Assembly: GCA_020725115.1 (NCBI GenBank)
Contig: DYFR01000028.1
Span: 1 to 42,435 of the forward strand
DNA length: 42,435 nucleotides
Direction: 5' to 3'
DNA from: Thiohalomonas denitrificans
Lineage (GTDB): Bacteria; Pseudomonadota; Gammaproteobacteria; Thiohalomonadales; Thiohalomonadaceae
Notes under the pieces: model-generated
Seen by the model: the letters and a program-made list of their open reading frames with translations, nothing else
Told to the model about the DNA's origin: nothing
Databases searched by the model: none
In this document: piece by piece, positions 1 to 8,803 of the stretch
Layout of the letters: every line of letters starts with the position of its first letter
How positions within the stretch are numbered: the stretch's first letter is position 1
Translations under genes and position numbers: made by a program

Positions 1-323
1 ACAGCCGCCGCCGGTGCGGTTTCCCTGAAGCTGGGAGCGAGTCCGTCCAGTTCATTCCATAGCCGGCGTACCGCCTCATACTCCCGGCGGTTACCCTCAT
101 TTTCCGCCAGCCATCGCTCGAATGCCTGCCGTTCGGTTACCGCGCAATCGTCCGCCCGCAGACGTACAAACCACTCAGCGGCCTGCCGCTGAGCGAGTGA
201 AACCTGCAATTCGGATGCGCCTTGTTCGTGCATGGAATGATGATTTTCGGAAGACCTCGCGGGAATGTCCGCCAGCCGCCGCGGTGTTGTCAATACGGCC
301 GCCGTCTCGGGAAAACGCATCAT
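1..323 (-). CDS. FecR-like anti-sigma / sigma regulator, 5' part only
   Basis: The gene runs off the left edge, so only the first ~107 residues are visible. The readable part contains the N-terminal FecR domain pattern (DUF4880): AAEWFVRLRADD, then ERQAFERWLAENEGNRREYE and a Trp-rich helix (VRRLWNEL). FecR proteins sit in the inner membrane and pass a signal from an outer-membrane TonB-dependent receptor to the partner ECF sigma factor. The start used here is the ATG at 323-321, whose last two bases begin the sigma gene's TGA stop (ATGA overlap), which implies translational coupling. A second in-frame ATG at 233 (MHEQGASELQ) begins nearer the conserved domain and is possible. The periplasmic domain and membrane segment lie outside the window, so the ligand (iron or another metal/siderophore) cannot be judged. 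Confidence 0.8.
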   Translation of the reverse strand, partial: MMRFPETAAVLTTPRRLADIPARSSENHHSMHEQGASELQVSLAQRQAAEWFVRLRADDCAVTERQAFERWLAENEGNRREYEAVRRLWNELDGLAPSFRETAPAAA

Positions 324-832
324 TCCAGGCCGGCCAAACGCTTACGGCAGTGCGCAAGTGCTTTAACAACGTGTTTTTCCACCATATTGACGGAAATACC
401 GCACTGCTGGGCAATCTGGGCATGGCTGTGATGATGGAATCTGTGCAGTAGAAACACCTCGCGGCAACGGGGCGGAAGCTCGTCGATCGCTTCGCGGAGA
501 ATGCCCAAGCGTTGCTGCGCGGCCAAGGTCGCCTCGGGAGATATCTCGTCTGCGGGTTCATCATGACGGGCATCGGCCGTCGCCGTACCACACACATCAT
601 GCCGGTGTTGCTGCATTCGGAGGCGGTCCAAGACGATATTGGATGCCACCCTGAACAGGAAGGCACGCGGCTCCCGGATGTCGTAGCCCGGCTCCAGGCA
701 CAACGTGCGCACAAACACGTCCTGCACCACGTCCGCCGCCTCGCCTCCCGGCAATCTCCCGGCCACGAAGCGCCGCAGTTCTTCGTAATGCTTTTTATAG
801 AGTTCGGATACGCTGTTTTTCTTCTCAGCCAT
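320..832 (-). CDS. ECF sigma factor, FecI-like
   Basis: A 170-residue sigma-70 family ECF factor. Region 2 is seen in LYKKHYEELRRFVAGRL followed by ADVVQDVFVRTL and PRAFLFRVASNIVLDRLR. Region 4 is seen in ELPPRCREVFLLHRFHHHS followed by the HTH AQIAQQCGISVNMVEKHVVK. This spacing and the FecR gene overlapping its stop identify the iron-starvation (FecI/FpvI/PvdS-like) group. The start chosen is the ATG at 832 (MAEKKNSVSELY), because the open frame continues 29 codons further upstream without resemblance to the family. It would direct RNA polymerase to a downstream TonB-receptor gene, which in such systems usually follows fecR and here would be outside the window. I saw no convincing Fur box upstream. 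Confidence 0.9.
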   Translation of the reverse strand: MAEKKNSVSELYKKHYEELRRFVAGRLPGGEAADVVQDVFVRTLCLEPGYDIREPRAFLFRVASNIVLDRLRMQQHRHDVCGTATADARHDEPADEISPEATLAAQQRLGILREAIDELPPRCREVFLLHRFHHHSHAQIAQQCGISVNMVEKHVVKALAHCRKRLAGLE

Positions 833-1144
833 GGATGCCGCCGCCGATGGGTATACGCATCTCGCCGTACCGGGAAATCCCCATGCATCGGGAGAGACAT
901 TAGCGGCTGAAACAAGCACTTTTCTTGCCAGCTTGCCGCACCATGGGGCAAACGGGCGGTTCGTACATCGTTGGCGAGATGTAACTATCCGCCATGGCTG
1001 GATTTTTGTTCCTGGTTGTTACGAGGAGTGAACTGCCCGCGGCCGCACCGCAGGCAGCTGGCTGCGGCAAACGGTGCCGGGGGCATGTGTGAAGTGACAC
1101 GCAAATGCGTGAATTGCAGCAGCGGCGCCTCGGAAATACGTGCT
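833..1144. other. Intergenic stretch between dapB and the ECF sigma gene
   Basis: This 312-base gap lies between the end of dapB and the sigma-factor start, both on the minus strand. It must contain the sigma gene's promoter, but I see no strong -35/-10 pair and no clear Fur box. The only small open frame (minus, 995-900, 31 codons) lacks a convincing ribosome binding site. No RNA gene or repeat recognised. Confidence 0.5.
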
Positions 1145-1996
<852 letters not shown>

Positions 1997-1999
1997 TCA

Positions 2000-2075
2000 G
2001 CGGGAGCCCGACTCATCGGGCAATTGCGGCGCCCGGGCAGGTCGTGTCGCCCGGCATAGCCGGGCCCACAACAGG
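2000..2075. repeat. Palindromic repeat, family D, copy 1
   Basis: GGGAGCCCGACTCATCGGGC at the left, a central GCGGCGCCCGGGCAGG, and TCGCCCGGCATAGCCGGGCC then CACAACAG at the right. The reverse complement of 42305-42378 matches this stretch almost along its full length, so it is a dispersed repeat in opposite orientation. It ends one base before the stop codon of the DsrE-like gene. The two GGGC/GCCC hairpins resemble REP-type elements. Confidence 0.8.
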
Positions 2076-2076
2076 A

Positions 2077-2553
2077 CTACCAGCTGATATAGGCGTAGCC
2101 CTGTTCCTGCAGCTCCATCAGATCGGCGGCGCCGACTTCCACATACTGGGCGAAGGGCAGCAGGGCATCCTCGGTCCAGCCGAGGGATGTCAGCGTGTTG
2201 CCGCAGGCATGAAACTCGACACCGTATTGGGCCAGACTGGAAACGCGCTGCTTCACCTCGTCGCTCACCGGGCGCCCCGGCGTCTTGGCCAGGATGTGGA
2301 TGCCGGGGCCGATGGCAGTCACCACGATCTTGATGTCGTCGCCATATTTGCGCAGCATCGCACCGACGGAGAACAGCACCGCATTGTGGTACTCCGGCTC
2401 TGCCTTGTTGAACTGGTACACCACCTTGTGGGTGGGGTCCTCGCCGGGGAAACGCAGTTCCTCGGCCGGGGCATTGCCCAGTGCGGCCATGCCGACACCT
2501 GCCAGCAGTGCGGCCAACACACGGCGCCGCGTCGTGTTCGATACCTTGTTCAT
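2077..2553 (-). CDS. Exported DsrE/DsrF-like protein
   Basis: A 158-residue protein with an N-terminal export signal: NTTRRRVLAALLAGVGMAAL, where the Arg run followed by a hydrophobic stretch suggests a Tat signal (Sec remains possible). The mature part (KVVYQFNKAEPEYHNAVLF, IKIVVTAIGPGIHIL, LAQYGVEFHACGNTL, YVEVGAADLMELQEQGYAYI) fits the periplasmic DsrE/F-like family, with a single conserved Cys in the HACGNT motif. The start at 2553 is chosen over an upstream ATG at 2583 because GGAGGGG stands directly before it. Cytoplasmic DsrE relatives relay sulfur; exported members are common in sulfur-oxidising bacteria but of unproven function. Its place between dnaJ and dapB looks incidental. Confidence 0.75.
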   Translation of the reverse strand: MNKVSNTTRRRVLAALLAGVGMAALGNAPAEELRFPGEDPTHKVVYQFNKAEPEYHNAVLFSVGAMLRKYGDDIKIVVTAIGPGIHILAKTPGRPVSDEVKQRVSSLAQYGVEFHACGNTLTSLGWTEDALLPFAQYVEVGAADLMELQEQGYAYISW

Positions 2554-2585
2554 GCCCGCCCCTCCATCCTTCCATCTAATCAATT

Positions 2586-2647
2586 CACCGCCGAGGCGCA
2601 GAGAACGCAGAGTTTATGAATGCAGTTACTCTGCGACCTCGGCAGTG
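2586..2647. repeat. Inverted repeat, family A, copy 1
   Basis: Left arm CACCGCCGAGGCGCAGAG followed by AACGCAGAGT; right arm ACTCTGCGACCTCGGCAGTG, which is its imperfect reverse complement, with a ~14-base loop. Related copies occur at 11428-11489 and 39628-39740, and a fragment near 30745. It sits just downstream of dnaJ and might end its transcript, but there is no T-run. Confidence 0.85.
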
Positions 2648-2661
2648 ATGTGCCTTTTTAC

Positions 2662-3798
2662 TCAGGGCTTCATATCCTCGAAGAATTTCTTCACCCCGTC
2701 CAGCCAGGATGTAGCCTTCGGACTGTGTCGGGTGCCGGTGCCATTGAGACTGGCATCGAACTCCTGCAGCAGTTCCTTCTGTTTACTGCTCAGGTTCACC
2801 GGTGTCTCCACCACCACGCGGCAGATGAGATCTCCCACCTCGCCGCCGCGCACCGACTTCACGCCCTTGCCGCGCAGGCGGAACAGTTTGCCGCTCTGGG
2901 TCTCCGCCGGGATCTTCAGCTTGACGCGCCCCCCCAGGGTGGGCACATCCAGCTCACCACCCAGGGCGGCTGTCACAAAGCTGATCGGCACTTCACAGGC
3001 CAGATTATTGTCATCACGGGTGAAAATGGGGTGTTCACGCACATGGATCTGCACATAGAGATCACCCGCCGGCCCGCCGAACTGTCCGGCCTCACCCTCT
3101 CCACCGAGGCGAATGCGATCACCCTCGTCAACCCCGGACGGAACCTTAACCGACAGCGTCTTGTGCTCCTGTACCCGGCCCTGGCCATGGCACGTGCCGC
3201 AGGGATCGGTGATCACCTTGCCGCTGCCGTGGCAGCGCGGACAGGTCTGCTGCAACGAGAAAAAGCCCTGCTGCATGCGGACCTGGCCGTGGCCATGGCA
3301 GGTGGGACAGGTTTGTGCGCTGGTACCTTTTTTCGCCCCGCTGCCGCTGCACTCCTCACAGGGCACCAGGGTCGGGACACGAATCTTCACCGTGGTACCC
3401 ATCACCGCCTCTTCCAGTGACAGCTCCAGGTTGTAACGCAAATCACTGCCGCGATAGGCGCGCGAGCCGCCACGCGCCCCGGCTGCTCCACCGAAGATGT
3501 CGCCGAACACGTCGCCGAAGATATCGGAGAAGCTGCCGCCACCGCCGCCATAGCCTCCACCGCCCGCCGCGGGATCGACACCGGCATGGCCGAACTGATC
3601 GTAGGCGGCACGCTTTTGCGCATCGGAGAGGATTTCATAGGCCTCCTTGGCCTCCTTGAATTTCTCTTCCGCCGCCTTATCGTCCGGATTGCGGTCGGGA
3701 TGATGCTTCATCGCCAGGCGCTTGAACGCCTTCTTGATCTCGGCCTCGGTGGCGTTCTTCGCCACACCCAGCACTTCGTAGTAATCGCGTTTAGACAT
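2662..3798 (-). CDS. dnaJ: Chaperone DnaJ (Hsp40)
   Basis: DnaJ delivers unfolded clients to DnaK and stimulates its ATPase. At 378 residues it is a full type I Hsp40. The J domain opens with [19 protein letters not shown] and carries the HPD tripeptide (KHHPDRNP, about residues 33-35). A Gly/Phe-rich linker follows ([20 protein letters not shown]). All four zinc-binding repeats of the CxxCxGxG type are present: [24 protein letters not shown] and CGTCHGQG. The C-terminal client-binding domain is complete. It lies 107 bases downstream of dnaK on the same strand, the gap being filled by a palindromic repeat, so it is probably read through from the dnaK promoter. Confidence 0.98.
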   Translation of the reverse strand: MSKRDYYEVLGVAKNATEAEIKKAFKRLAMKHHPDRNPDDKAAEEKFKEAKEAYEILSDAQKRAAYDQFGHAGVDPAAGGGGYGGGGGSFSDIFGDVFGDIFGGAAGARGGSRAYRGSDLRYNLELSLEEAVMGTTVKIRVPTLVPCEECSGSGAKKGTSAQTCPTCHGHGQVRMQQGFFSLQQTCPRCHGSGKVITDPCGTCHGQGRVQEHKTLSVKVPSGVDEGDRIRLGGEGEAGQFGGPAGDLYVQIHVREHPIFTRDDNNLACEVPISFVTAALGGELDVPTLGGRVKLKIPAETQSGKLFRLRGKGVKSVRGGEVGDLICRVVVETPVNLSSKQKELLQEFDASLNGTGTRHSPKATSWLDGVKKFFEDMKP

Positions 3799-3807
3799 AA
3801 AGCCCGT

Positions 3808-3908
3808 TCCAAGTTACAAGTTGCAAGATACAAGTTTCGAGAAAGACACAAGGGTCGAAGCGCGCGCTCCGACCCTTGTGCTTGTTACTTGTCACTTGTC
3901 ACTTGTCA
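3808..3908. repeat. Inverted repeat, family C, copy 1, between dnaK and dnaJ
   Basis: The left side reads AAGTTACAAGTTGCAAGATA then CAAG; the right side reads CTTGTTACTTGTCACTTGTC repeated. The centre is a perfect hairpin, CAAGGGTCG (3849-3857) with CGACCCTTG (3870-3878), around a GC-rich loop. The right end overlaps the dnaK stop codon. A related element is at 37427-37553. It fills practically the whole dnaK-dnaJ gap; the hairpin has no T-run, so it may attenuate rather than terminate. Confidence 0.8.
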
Positions 3909-5828
3909 CTTTTTATTATCGTCAACCTCTTCGAACTCGGCGTCGACCACATCGTCCTTGCCGCCGGCGGAGGCCTGTTCACTGCTGCCTGCCTCGGCAC
4001 CGGCCGCGCCCTGCTGGGCGTAGAGACGCTCGGCCATCTTGCCGGAGGCCGCGGTCAGTGCGGCAGTCTTGGCCTCGATGGCATCCTTGTCGTCGCCCTT
4101 CATAGCCTCTTCCAGATCCTTGATGGCGGCCTCGATGCTTTCCTTCTCGCCAGCCTCCAGCTTGTCGCCCAGTTCCGCCATGGACTTCTTGGTGGCGTGC
4201 ACCAGATTGTCGGCCTGATTGCGCGTGGTAACCATCTCATGGAACTTCTTGTCGTCGGCAGCATGGGCCTCGGCATCCTTCACCATACGCTGGACTTCCT
4301 CGTCGGACAGACCGGAGGAGGCCTTGATGACGATCCTCTGCTCCTTGCCGGTGCCCTTGTCCTTGGCAGAGACATGCAGGATGCCGTTGGCATCAATGTC
4401 CAGCGTGACCTCGACCTGCGGTACACCGCGCGGTGCCGGCGGGATGTCGGACAGGTCGAAACGGCCCAGCGACTTGTTGGCCGAGGCCATCTCGCGCTCG
4501 CCCTGCAGCACATGCACCGTGACCGCGGTCTGGTTGTCGTCGGCGGTGGAGAACACCTGCGCGGCCTTGGTCGGGATGGTGGTGTTCTTCTCGATCAGCT
4601 TGGTCATCACGCCGCCCAGGGTCTCGATGCCCAGCGACAGGGGAGTGACGTCAAGCAACAGCACGTCCTTAACCTCACCGCCGAGCACACCGCCCTGAAT
4701 GGAGGCACCGATGGCCACCGCCTCATCCGGATTGACGTCCTTGCGCGGCTCCTTGCCGAAGAAGGCCTTTACCGCCTCCTGTACCTTGGGCATGCGGCTC
4801 TGGCCGCCGACCAGGATCACATCGCCAATCTCGCTCAGGGAAATGCCGGCATCCTTCAGGGCAATCTTGCAGGGTTCGATGGTACGTGCGATCAGACTTT
4901 CCACCAGCGACTCCAGCTTGGCGCGGGTCAGCTTGATGTTGAGATGCTTGGGGCCGCTGGCATCGGCGGTGATATAGGGCAGATTGACGTCGCTCTGCTG
5001 GGCGGAAGACAGCTCGATCTTGGCCTTTTCCGCAGCCTCCTTCAGGCGCTGCATGGCCAGCGGGTCGCCACGCAGGTCGATGCCATTGGATTTCTTGAAT
5101 TCGTCGGCCAGGTAATCGATGACACGCATGTCAAAATCTTCACCGCCAAGGAAGGTGTCACCGTTGGTGGACAGCACCTCGAACTGGTGCTCGCCGTCGA
5201 TCTCGGCAATCTCGATGATGGAAATGTCGAAGGTGCCGCCGCCGAGGTCATACACGGCGATCTTGCGATCACCCTCCTGCTTGTCCAGGCCAAAGGCCAG
5301 GGCCGCCGCGGTGGGTTCGTTGATGATGCGCTTCACGTCCAGACCGGCGATCTTGCCGGCATCCTTGGTGGCCTGGCGCTGCGAGTCGTTGAAGTAGGCC
5401 GGCACGGTGATCACCGCCTCGGTGACCGGCTCGCCCAGGTAGTCCTCGGCGGTCTTCTTCATCTTCATCAGCACGCGGGCGGAGATCTCCGGCGGCGCCA
5501 TCTTCTGGCCGCGGGCCTCGACCCAGGCATCACCATTGTCGGCCTTGACGATCTTGTAGGGCACCAGCTTGACGTCACGCTGCACCACCTCTTCATTGAA
5601 GCGGCGGCCGATCAGGCGCTTCACTGCGTAGCAGGTATTCTGCGGATTGGTCACCGCCTGGCGCTTGGCCGGCTGGCCCACCAGCACTTCGCCGTCCTCG
5701 GCAAAGGCCACCACCGACGGGGTGGTGCGATCACCCTCGCTGTTCTCGATGACACGCGGCTTGCCGCCTTCCATCACCGCCACGCAGGAGTTGGTGGTGC
5801 CCAGGTCGATACCGATAATCTTGCCCAT
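3906..5828 (-). CDS. dnaK: Chaperone DnaK (Hsp70)
   Basis: DnaK is the ATP-driven Hsp70 chaperone working with DnaJ and GrpE. The protein is 640 residues. The N-terminal ATPase domain begins [18 protein letters not shown]. Other Hsp70 signatures are [44 protein letters not shown] and [17 protein letters not shown]. The substrate-binding part has [17 protein letters not shown] and the usual Ala/Gly-rich acidic tail ending [10 protein letters not shown]. The start at 5828 replaces an upstream in-frame ATG at 5861 because it matches the family exactly and GGAGAG precedes it. A sigma-32-type promoter lies in the grpE-dnaK gap. Confidence 0.99.
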   Translation of the reverse strand: MGKIIGIDLGTTNSCVAVMEGGKPRVIENSEGDRTTPSVVAFAEDGEVLVGQPAKRQAVTNPQNTCYAVKRLIGRRFNEEVVQRDVKLVPYKIVKADNGDAWVEARGQKMAPPEISARVLMKMKKTAEDYLGEPVTEAVITVPAYFNDSQRQATKDAGKIAGLDVKRIINEPTAAALAFGLDKQEGDRKIAVYDLGGGTFDISIIEIAEIDGEHQFEVLSTNGDTFLGGEDFDMRVIDYLADEFKKSNGIDLRGDPLAMQRLKEAAEKAKIELSSAQQSDVNLPYITADASGPKHLNIKLTRAKLESLVESLIARTIEPCKIALKDAGISLSEIGDVILVGGQSRMPKVQEAVKAFFGKEPRKDVNPDEAVAIGASIQGGVLGGEVKDVLLLDVTPLSLGIETLGGVMTKLIEKNTTIPTKAAQVFSTADDNQTAVTVHVLQGEREMASANKSLGRFDLSDIPPAPRGVPQVEVTLDIDANGILHVSAKDKGTGKEQRIVIKASSGLSDEEVQRMVKDAEAHAADDKKFHEMVTTRNQADNLVHATKKSMAELGDKLEAGEKESIEAAIKDLEEAMKGDDKDAIEAKTAALTAASGKMAERLYAQQGAAGAEAGSSEQASAGGKDDVVDAEFEEVDDNKK

Positions 5829-5890
5829 CTGTTTGCTCTCCGATTCGCTGTGGCCCGGCATCTGCGGGCCGACTCAATATCTAGGTGTTA

Positions 5891-5917
5891 AATAGGGACT
5901 TTGTCCCTGATTTCAAG
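5891..5917 (-). promoter_or_regulatory. Sigma-32 (heat-shock) type promoter for dnaK
   Basis: On the minus strand: CTTGAAA (5917-5911), 13 bases, CCCTATT (5897-5891). This closely fits the RpoH consensus CTTGAAA / CCCCATNT. The spacer and -10 also contain a perfect small palindrome, GGGAC TTT GTCCC. The predicted transcript start lies ~50-60 bases before the dnaK ATG. It would let dnaK(-dnaJ) be induced independently of the HrcA-controlled promoter. Confidence 0.7.
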
Positions 5918-5924
5918 TCCGCAC

Positions 5925-6482
5925 TCATCCCGCCGCAGGGGCCTTGGCCACCACCACCAGTGCCGGACGGATCAGGCGCTCGTTCAGGGTGTAGCCCTTC
6001 TGCATGACGGCCAGCACAGTATTGGGAGCCTGCCCGGCGCTCTCCTGCATGGACATGGCCTGGTGCAGCTCCGGATTGAACGGCTGTCCCAGCGGGTTCA
6101 CTTCCTGAATGCCGTATTTCGCCATGGCCTGGCCCAGCATCTTCAAGGTCAGTTCGGTACCTTCACGCAGCTTGTCCAGCGCGGCATCCTCGCCGATGGC
6201 CGCCAGGGCCAGTTCCAGGCTGTCCTTCACCGGCAGCAGATCCTGGGCAAAGCGGTCGAGGGCATACTTGTGCGCGTTTTCCACGTCGCGCTCGGCACGG
6301 CGCCGGCCATTCTCCAGTTCCGCCTGCATGCGCAGCACCTGATTCCAGTGCTCGTCCGCCTTGCTGCGGGCATCCTCCAGCTGCAGGTGCAGATCCTTCA
6401 ACTCGGGGGCGGGGTCACCCTGCCCGGCATCCGGGGGGACTGCCGTCGTATCGGTTTCAGGTTTCGTGTTTTCTTGGGTCAT
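5925..6482 (-). CDS. grpE: Nucleotide exchange factor GrpE
   Basis: GrpE releases ADP from DnaK. The 185-residue protein has a low-complexity acidic N-terminus, a long coiled-coil helix (about residues 27-90, LKDLHLQLEDARSKADEHW and QAELENGRRRAERDVENAH) and the C-terminal beta domain with the family signature around VNPLGQPFNPELHQAMS and LAVMQKGYTLNERLIRPALV. It lies between hrcA and dnaK, all on the minus strand. The 90-base gap to hrcA holds the downstream side of a sigma-32-like promoter. Confidence 0.97.
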   Translation of the reverse strand: MTQENTKPETDTTAVPPDAGQGDPAPELKDLHLQLEDARSKADEHWNQVLRMQAELENGRRRAERDVENAHKYALDRFAQDLLPVKDSLELALAAIGEDAALDKLREGTELTLKMLGQAMAKYGIQEVNPLGQPFNPELHQAMSMQESAGQAPNTVLAVMQKGYTLNERLIRPALVVVAKAPAAG

Positions 6483-6564
6483 TTTCCGCTCCAGACAAAT
6501 TCGATTTTCACTTTAACCACAAAAGAACACCCTCCCGCCTGCGGCCGGGTGATAGTGCGGTGAT

Positions 6565-6591
6565 ATATGGGGTTATTGCGTCTGATTCAAG
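6565..6591 (-). promoter_or_regulatory. Sigma-32 (heat-shock) type promoter for grpE, overlapping the end of hrcA
   Basis: On the minus strand: CTTGAA (6591-6586), 13 bases, CCCCATAT (6572-6565). The -10 part matches the RpoH consensus CCCCATNT exactly. The spacer contains the hrcA stop codon, so transcription would begin just after hrcA and leave the repressor gene out of the heat-induced transcript. Confidence 0.7.
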
Positions 6592-7640
6592 GCCGCGCCC
6601 AGCAGCCTGGCCGTCACATCTACCAAAGGGATGAGCCGGTCGTAGGCCATGCGCGTCGGCCCGATGACGCCCAGCACACCCACCACCTCGCCCTCCACCT
6701 CATAGGGCGAGGTGACCACGCTGCAGGAATCGAGCACCTCATAACCCGATTCCTCGCCGATGAATATCTGCACCCCCTGGGCATGCAGCGACTGATCCAG
6801 CAGGTGCAGGATGTCCCGCTTGCGGTTGAAGGCCTCGAACAGCAGGCGCAGCCGCTCGATATCCGCCATTTCGGCATAGGCCATCAGGTTGGTCTGCCCG
6901 GCCAGCACGTAGTCACCACCCTCCTCCGCCCCCTGGAAGGTGCGATTGGCCATCTCGATGGCGGCCATCATCAGCTGGTTGATGTTTTCCTGTGTTTCGC
7001 GCATCTCATTCAGCAGCGCATCACGCACCTTGTTGAAATCCTTGCCGGACAGGGCATGATTCAGATAATTGGCCGCCTGGGTCAGTTCGGAGGGCGAGTA
7101 GCGGCGCGAGGTGTGAATGACGCGGTTCTGCACCTCGTGGCCGCTCAAAACCAGCACCACCAGCACCCGGTTGTCCGACAGTGAGACGAACTCCACCTGG
7201 CGCACCGTCGCCTGCTCGCGGCGCGGCACCATAATCACTCCGGCCATGGAACTGACCTCGGACAGCAGTGACGAGGCCGTGACCAGCACCTGCTGCGGAT
7301 CCGCCGTCTGGCCAAATTTGTCGCGCAGGGCATGCACCTCGCACTGCTCCAGCGGCTTGACGGTCAACAGGCTGTCCACGAACAGGCGATACCCCTGTAC
7401 CGTAGGTATGCGGCCGGCCGAGGTGTGCGGCGCCTTGATCAGTCCCATGTCCTCCAGATCGGCCATGACATTGCGGATGCTGGCCGGACTCAAATCCATC
7501 CCCAGCCCGCGTGCCAGAGTACGCGAACCGATGGGCTGGCCCTCGCGGATATAGCGCTCCACCAGCAGCTTGAGCAGCTGCTGGGCACGTCCGGATACCG
7601 CCGAGGGCGAGGATTTGCTCATTTCACCAGTGCGTTTCAT
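6573..7640 (-). CDS. hrcA: Heat-inducible transcription repressor HrcA
   Basis: HrcA represses class I heat-shock genes by binding CIRCE. The protein is 355 residues from the ATG at 7640. The N-terminal winged helix reads RAQQLLKLLVERYIREGQPI then GSRTLARGLGMDLSPASIRN and VMADLEDMGLIKAPHTSAGR with IPTVQGYRLFVD, all family hallmarks. The GAF-like domain and C-terminal block (GVLGVIGPTRMAYDRLIPLV) follow. The open frame extends far upstream as an artefact antisense to nadK. An alternative ATG at 7622 (MSKSSPSAVS) is possible. It is the first gene of the leftward heat-shock cluster and has a CIRCE operator right in front, so it is autoregulated. Confidence 0.95.
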   Translation of the reverse strand: MKRTGEMSKSSPSAVSGRAQQLLKLLVERYIREGQPIGSRTLARGLGMDLSPASIRNVMADLEDMGLIKAPHTSAGRIPTVQGYRLFVDSLLTVKPLEQCEVHALRDKFGQTADPQQVLVTASSLLSEVSSMAGVIMVPRREQATVRQVEFVSLSDNRVLVVLVLSGHEVQNRVIHTSRRYSPSELTQAANYLNHALSGKDFNKVRDALLNEMRETQENINQLMMAAIEMANRTFQGAEEGGDYVLAGQTNLMAYAEMADIERLRLLFEAFNRKRDILHLLDQSLHAQGVQIFIGEESGYEVLDSCSVVTSPYEVEGEVVGVLGVIGPTRMAYDRLIPLVDVTARLLGAALNQTQ

Positions 7641-7657
7641 GGGAGGGTTACCGCTGT

Positions 7658-7684
7658 TTAGCACTCCTTCTATATGAGTGCTAA
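7658..7684. promoter_or_regulatory. CIRCE operator (HrcA binding site)
   Basis: A perfect inverted repeat TTAGCACTC, nine bases (CTTCTATAT), GAGTGCTAA. This is the canonical CIRCE element. It lies 17 bases upstream of the hrcA start codon and just downstream of a sigma-70 -10 box, so bound HrcA would cover the transcription start. Confidence 0.97.
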
Positions 7685-7690
7685 CTGGGC

Positions 7691-7720
7691 AAGTTATCAA
7701 GCCCCTGAAACAGGTGTCAA
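7691..7720 (-). promoter_or_regulatory. Sigma-70 promoter for hrcA
   Basis: On the minus strand TTGACA (7720-7715), 18-base spacer, TAACTT (7696-7691); shifting one base gives ATAACT with 17. The predicted start falls at the edge of the CIRCE operator. Confidence 0.75.
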
Positions 7721-7790
7721 GGCAATAGAGCGGCGGTTGGCGCAAGACAGCGGCCATGTTAACGTTAGCGCCATTTTTCCGGAGACGACG

Positions 7791-8660
7791 ATGGCGGATA
7801 CATTCAAGCGCGCAGGGATTATCGGCAAGTACGCCGACCCCACGGTCAGCACCTCTCTCAAGGTACTGGCCGATTATCTTGCCGCCCGCCAGATCGAGGT
7901 ATTGCTGGACGAGGCCACCGCCGAGGTATGGGGCGACCACGGCCTGACCGTGGCCAGCCGCGAGGACATCGGCCGGCAGTGCGATACCGTCGTCGTGGTC
8001 GGCGGCGACGGCACCCTGCTCAATGCCGCCCGTTCCCTCGCCCCCTTCGATATCGCCCTGATCGGCGTGAATCAGGGCCGTCTGGGCTTTCTCACGGACA
8101 TTTCGCCCGGCGAGATGGAGGAAAAGCTGGACGAAATCTTCGCCGGCCAGTACAGCGAGGATGAGCGCTTCCTGCTGCACTGCACCGTGCTGCGCGACGG
8201 CGAACACATCAACGAGAGTGCCGCCCTCAACGATGTGGTGGTACACAAGTGGGACGTGGCGCGCATGCTGGAGACGGAAACCTACGTCAATGGTCACTTC
8301 CTCAACCACCTGCACTCCGACGGCCTGATCGTTTCCACCCCCACCGGTTCCACCGCCTACGCCCTGTCCGGCGGCGGCCCGATTCTGCAACCCTGTCTCA
8401 ACGCCGTCGTGCTGGTGCCCATCTGTCCCCACACCATGAGCAACCGCCCCATCGTGGTGGACGGCAACAGTACCATTGAGATCATCGTGCGTGGCGCCGG
8501 CCACGCCCATGCCCAGGTCACCTGCGACGGCCAGATCAACTTCGGCCTGGTCGCCGGTGATCGGGTACGGGTGCGCAAGGGCGAACACAAGGTGCGCCTG
8601 ATCCATCCGGTGGATCACGACCACTTCCACACCCTGCGCACCAAGCTGAACTGGGGCTGA
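7791..8660 (+). CDS. nadK: NAD kinase
   Basis: NadK phosphorylates NAD to NADP in the cytoplasm. The 289-residue protein begins MADTFKRAGIIGKYADP; this ATG has GGAG seven bases upstream, whereas the frame extends 39 codons further through the CIRCE region. The catalytic GGDGT motif is at residues 71-75 (VVVVGGDGTLLNAAR), followed by GVNQGRLGFLTD, the conserved ALNDVVVHK block, and the signature SDGLIVSTPTGSTAYALSGG. Divergent from hrcA and followed by recN, an order common in gammaproteobacteria. Confidence 0.97.
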   Translation: MADTFKRAGIIGKYADPTVSTSLKVLADYLAARQIEVLLDEATAEVWGDHGLTVASREDIGRQCDTVVVVGGDGTLLNAARSLAPFDIALIGVNQGRLGFLTDISPGEMEEKLDEIFAGQYSEDERFLLHCTVLRDGEHINESAALNDVVVHKWDVARMLETETYVNGHFLNHLHSDGLIVSTPTGSTAYALSGGGPILQPCLNAVVLVPICPHTMSNRPIVVDGNSTIEIIVRGAGHAHAQVTCDGQINFGLVAGDRVRVRKGEHKVRLIHPVDHDHFHTLRTKLNWG

Positions 8661-8674
8661 CCTGGCAACGAATC

Positions 8675-8790
8675 CCGCCCGCAAATGAATACGAAGAACG
8701 CAAACAAAACCCCTGGCGCGTCTATGCGGTTTAGCCGCATATGCCGACTGGAACCCCCCATTCGCGTTCATTCGCGTTCATTTGCGGACT
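8675..8790. repeat. Inverted-repeat element, family F, between nadK and recN
   Basis: The left arm (CCGCAAATGAATACGAAGAA then CGCAAA) and the right arm (TTCGCGTTCATTCGCGTTCA then TTTGCGG) are imperfect reverse complements. The right arm contains a 10-base direct duplication, TTCGCGTTCA twice (8761-8780). A perfect hairpin, TATGCGG TTTAG CCGCATA (8723-8741), lies between them. It fills the gap between nadK and recN; only one copy is seen here. Confidence 0.65.
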
Positions 8791-8803
8791 AGTTTTCCAC
8801 CCC

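Noticed and set aside
900..995. A 31-codon minus-strand frame (MADSYISPTMYEPP...) upstream of the ECF sigma gene.
   Set aside because: The ribosome site is too far away (AGGAA about 16 bases before the ATG), the peptide matches nothing I know, and it may be chance.
3880..3908. Tandem CTTGTCA units after dnaK considered as a CRISPR-like or operator array.
   Set aside because: Units are only seven bases and contiguous with no spacers; they form one arm of an inverted repeat.
3876..5891. A 671-codon plus-strand open frame over the dnaK region.
   Set aside because: It is exactly antisense to dnaK; long antisense frames are expected opposite GC-rich, strongly biased genes. The His/Leu/Gly-rich translation has no family resemblance.
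7641..8771. The long N-terminal extension of the hrcA frame, antisense to nadK.
   Set aside because: It would run through the CIRCE operator and promoter; HrcA homologues begin at about 7640 or 7622.
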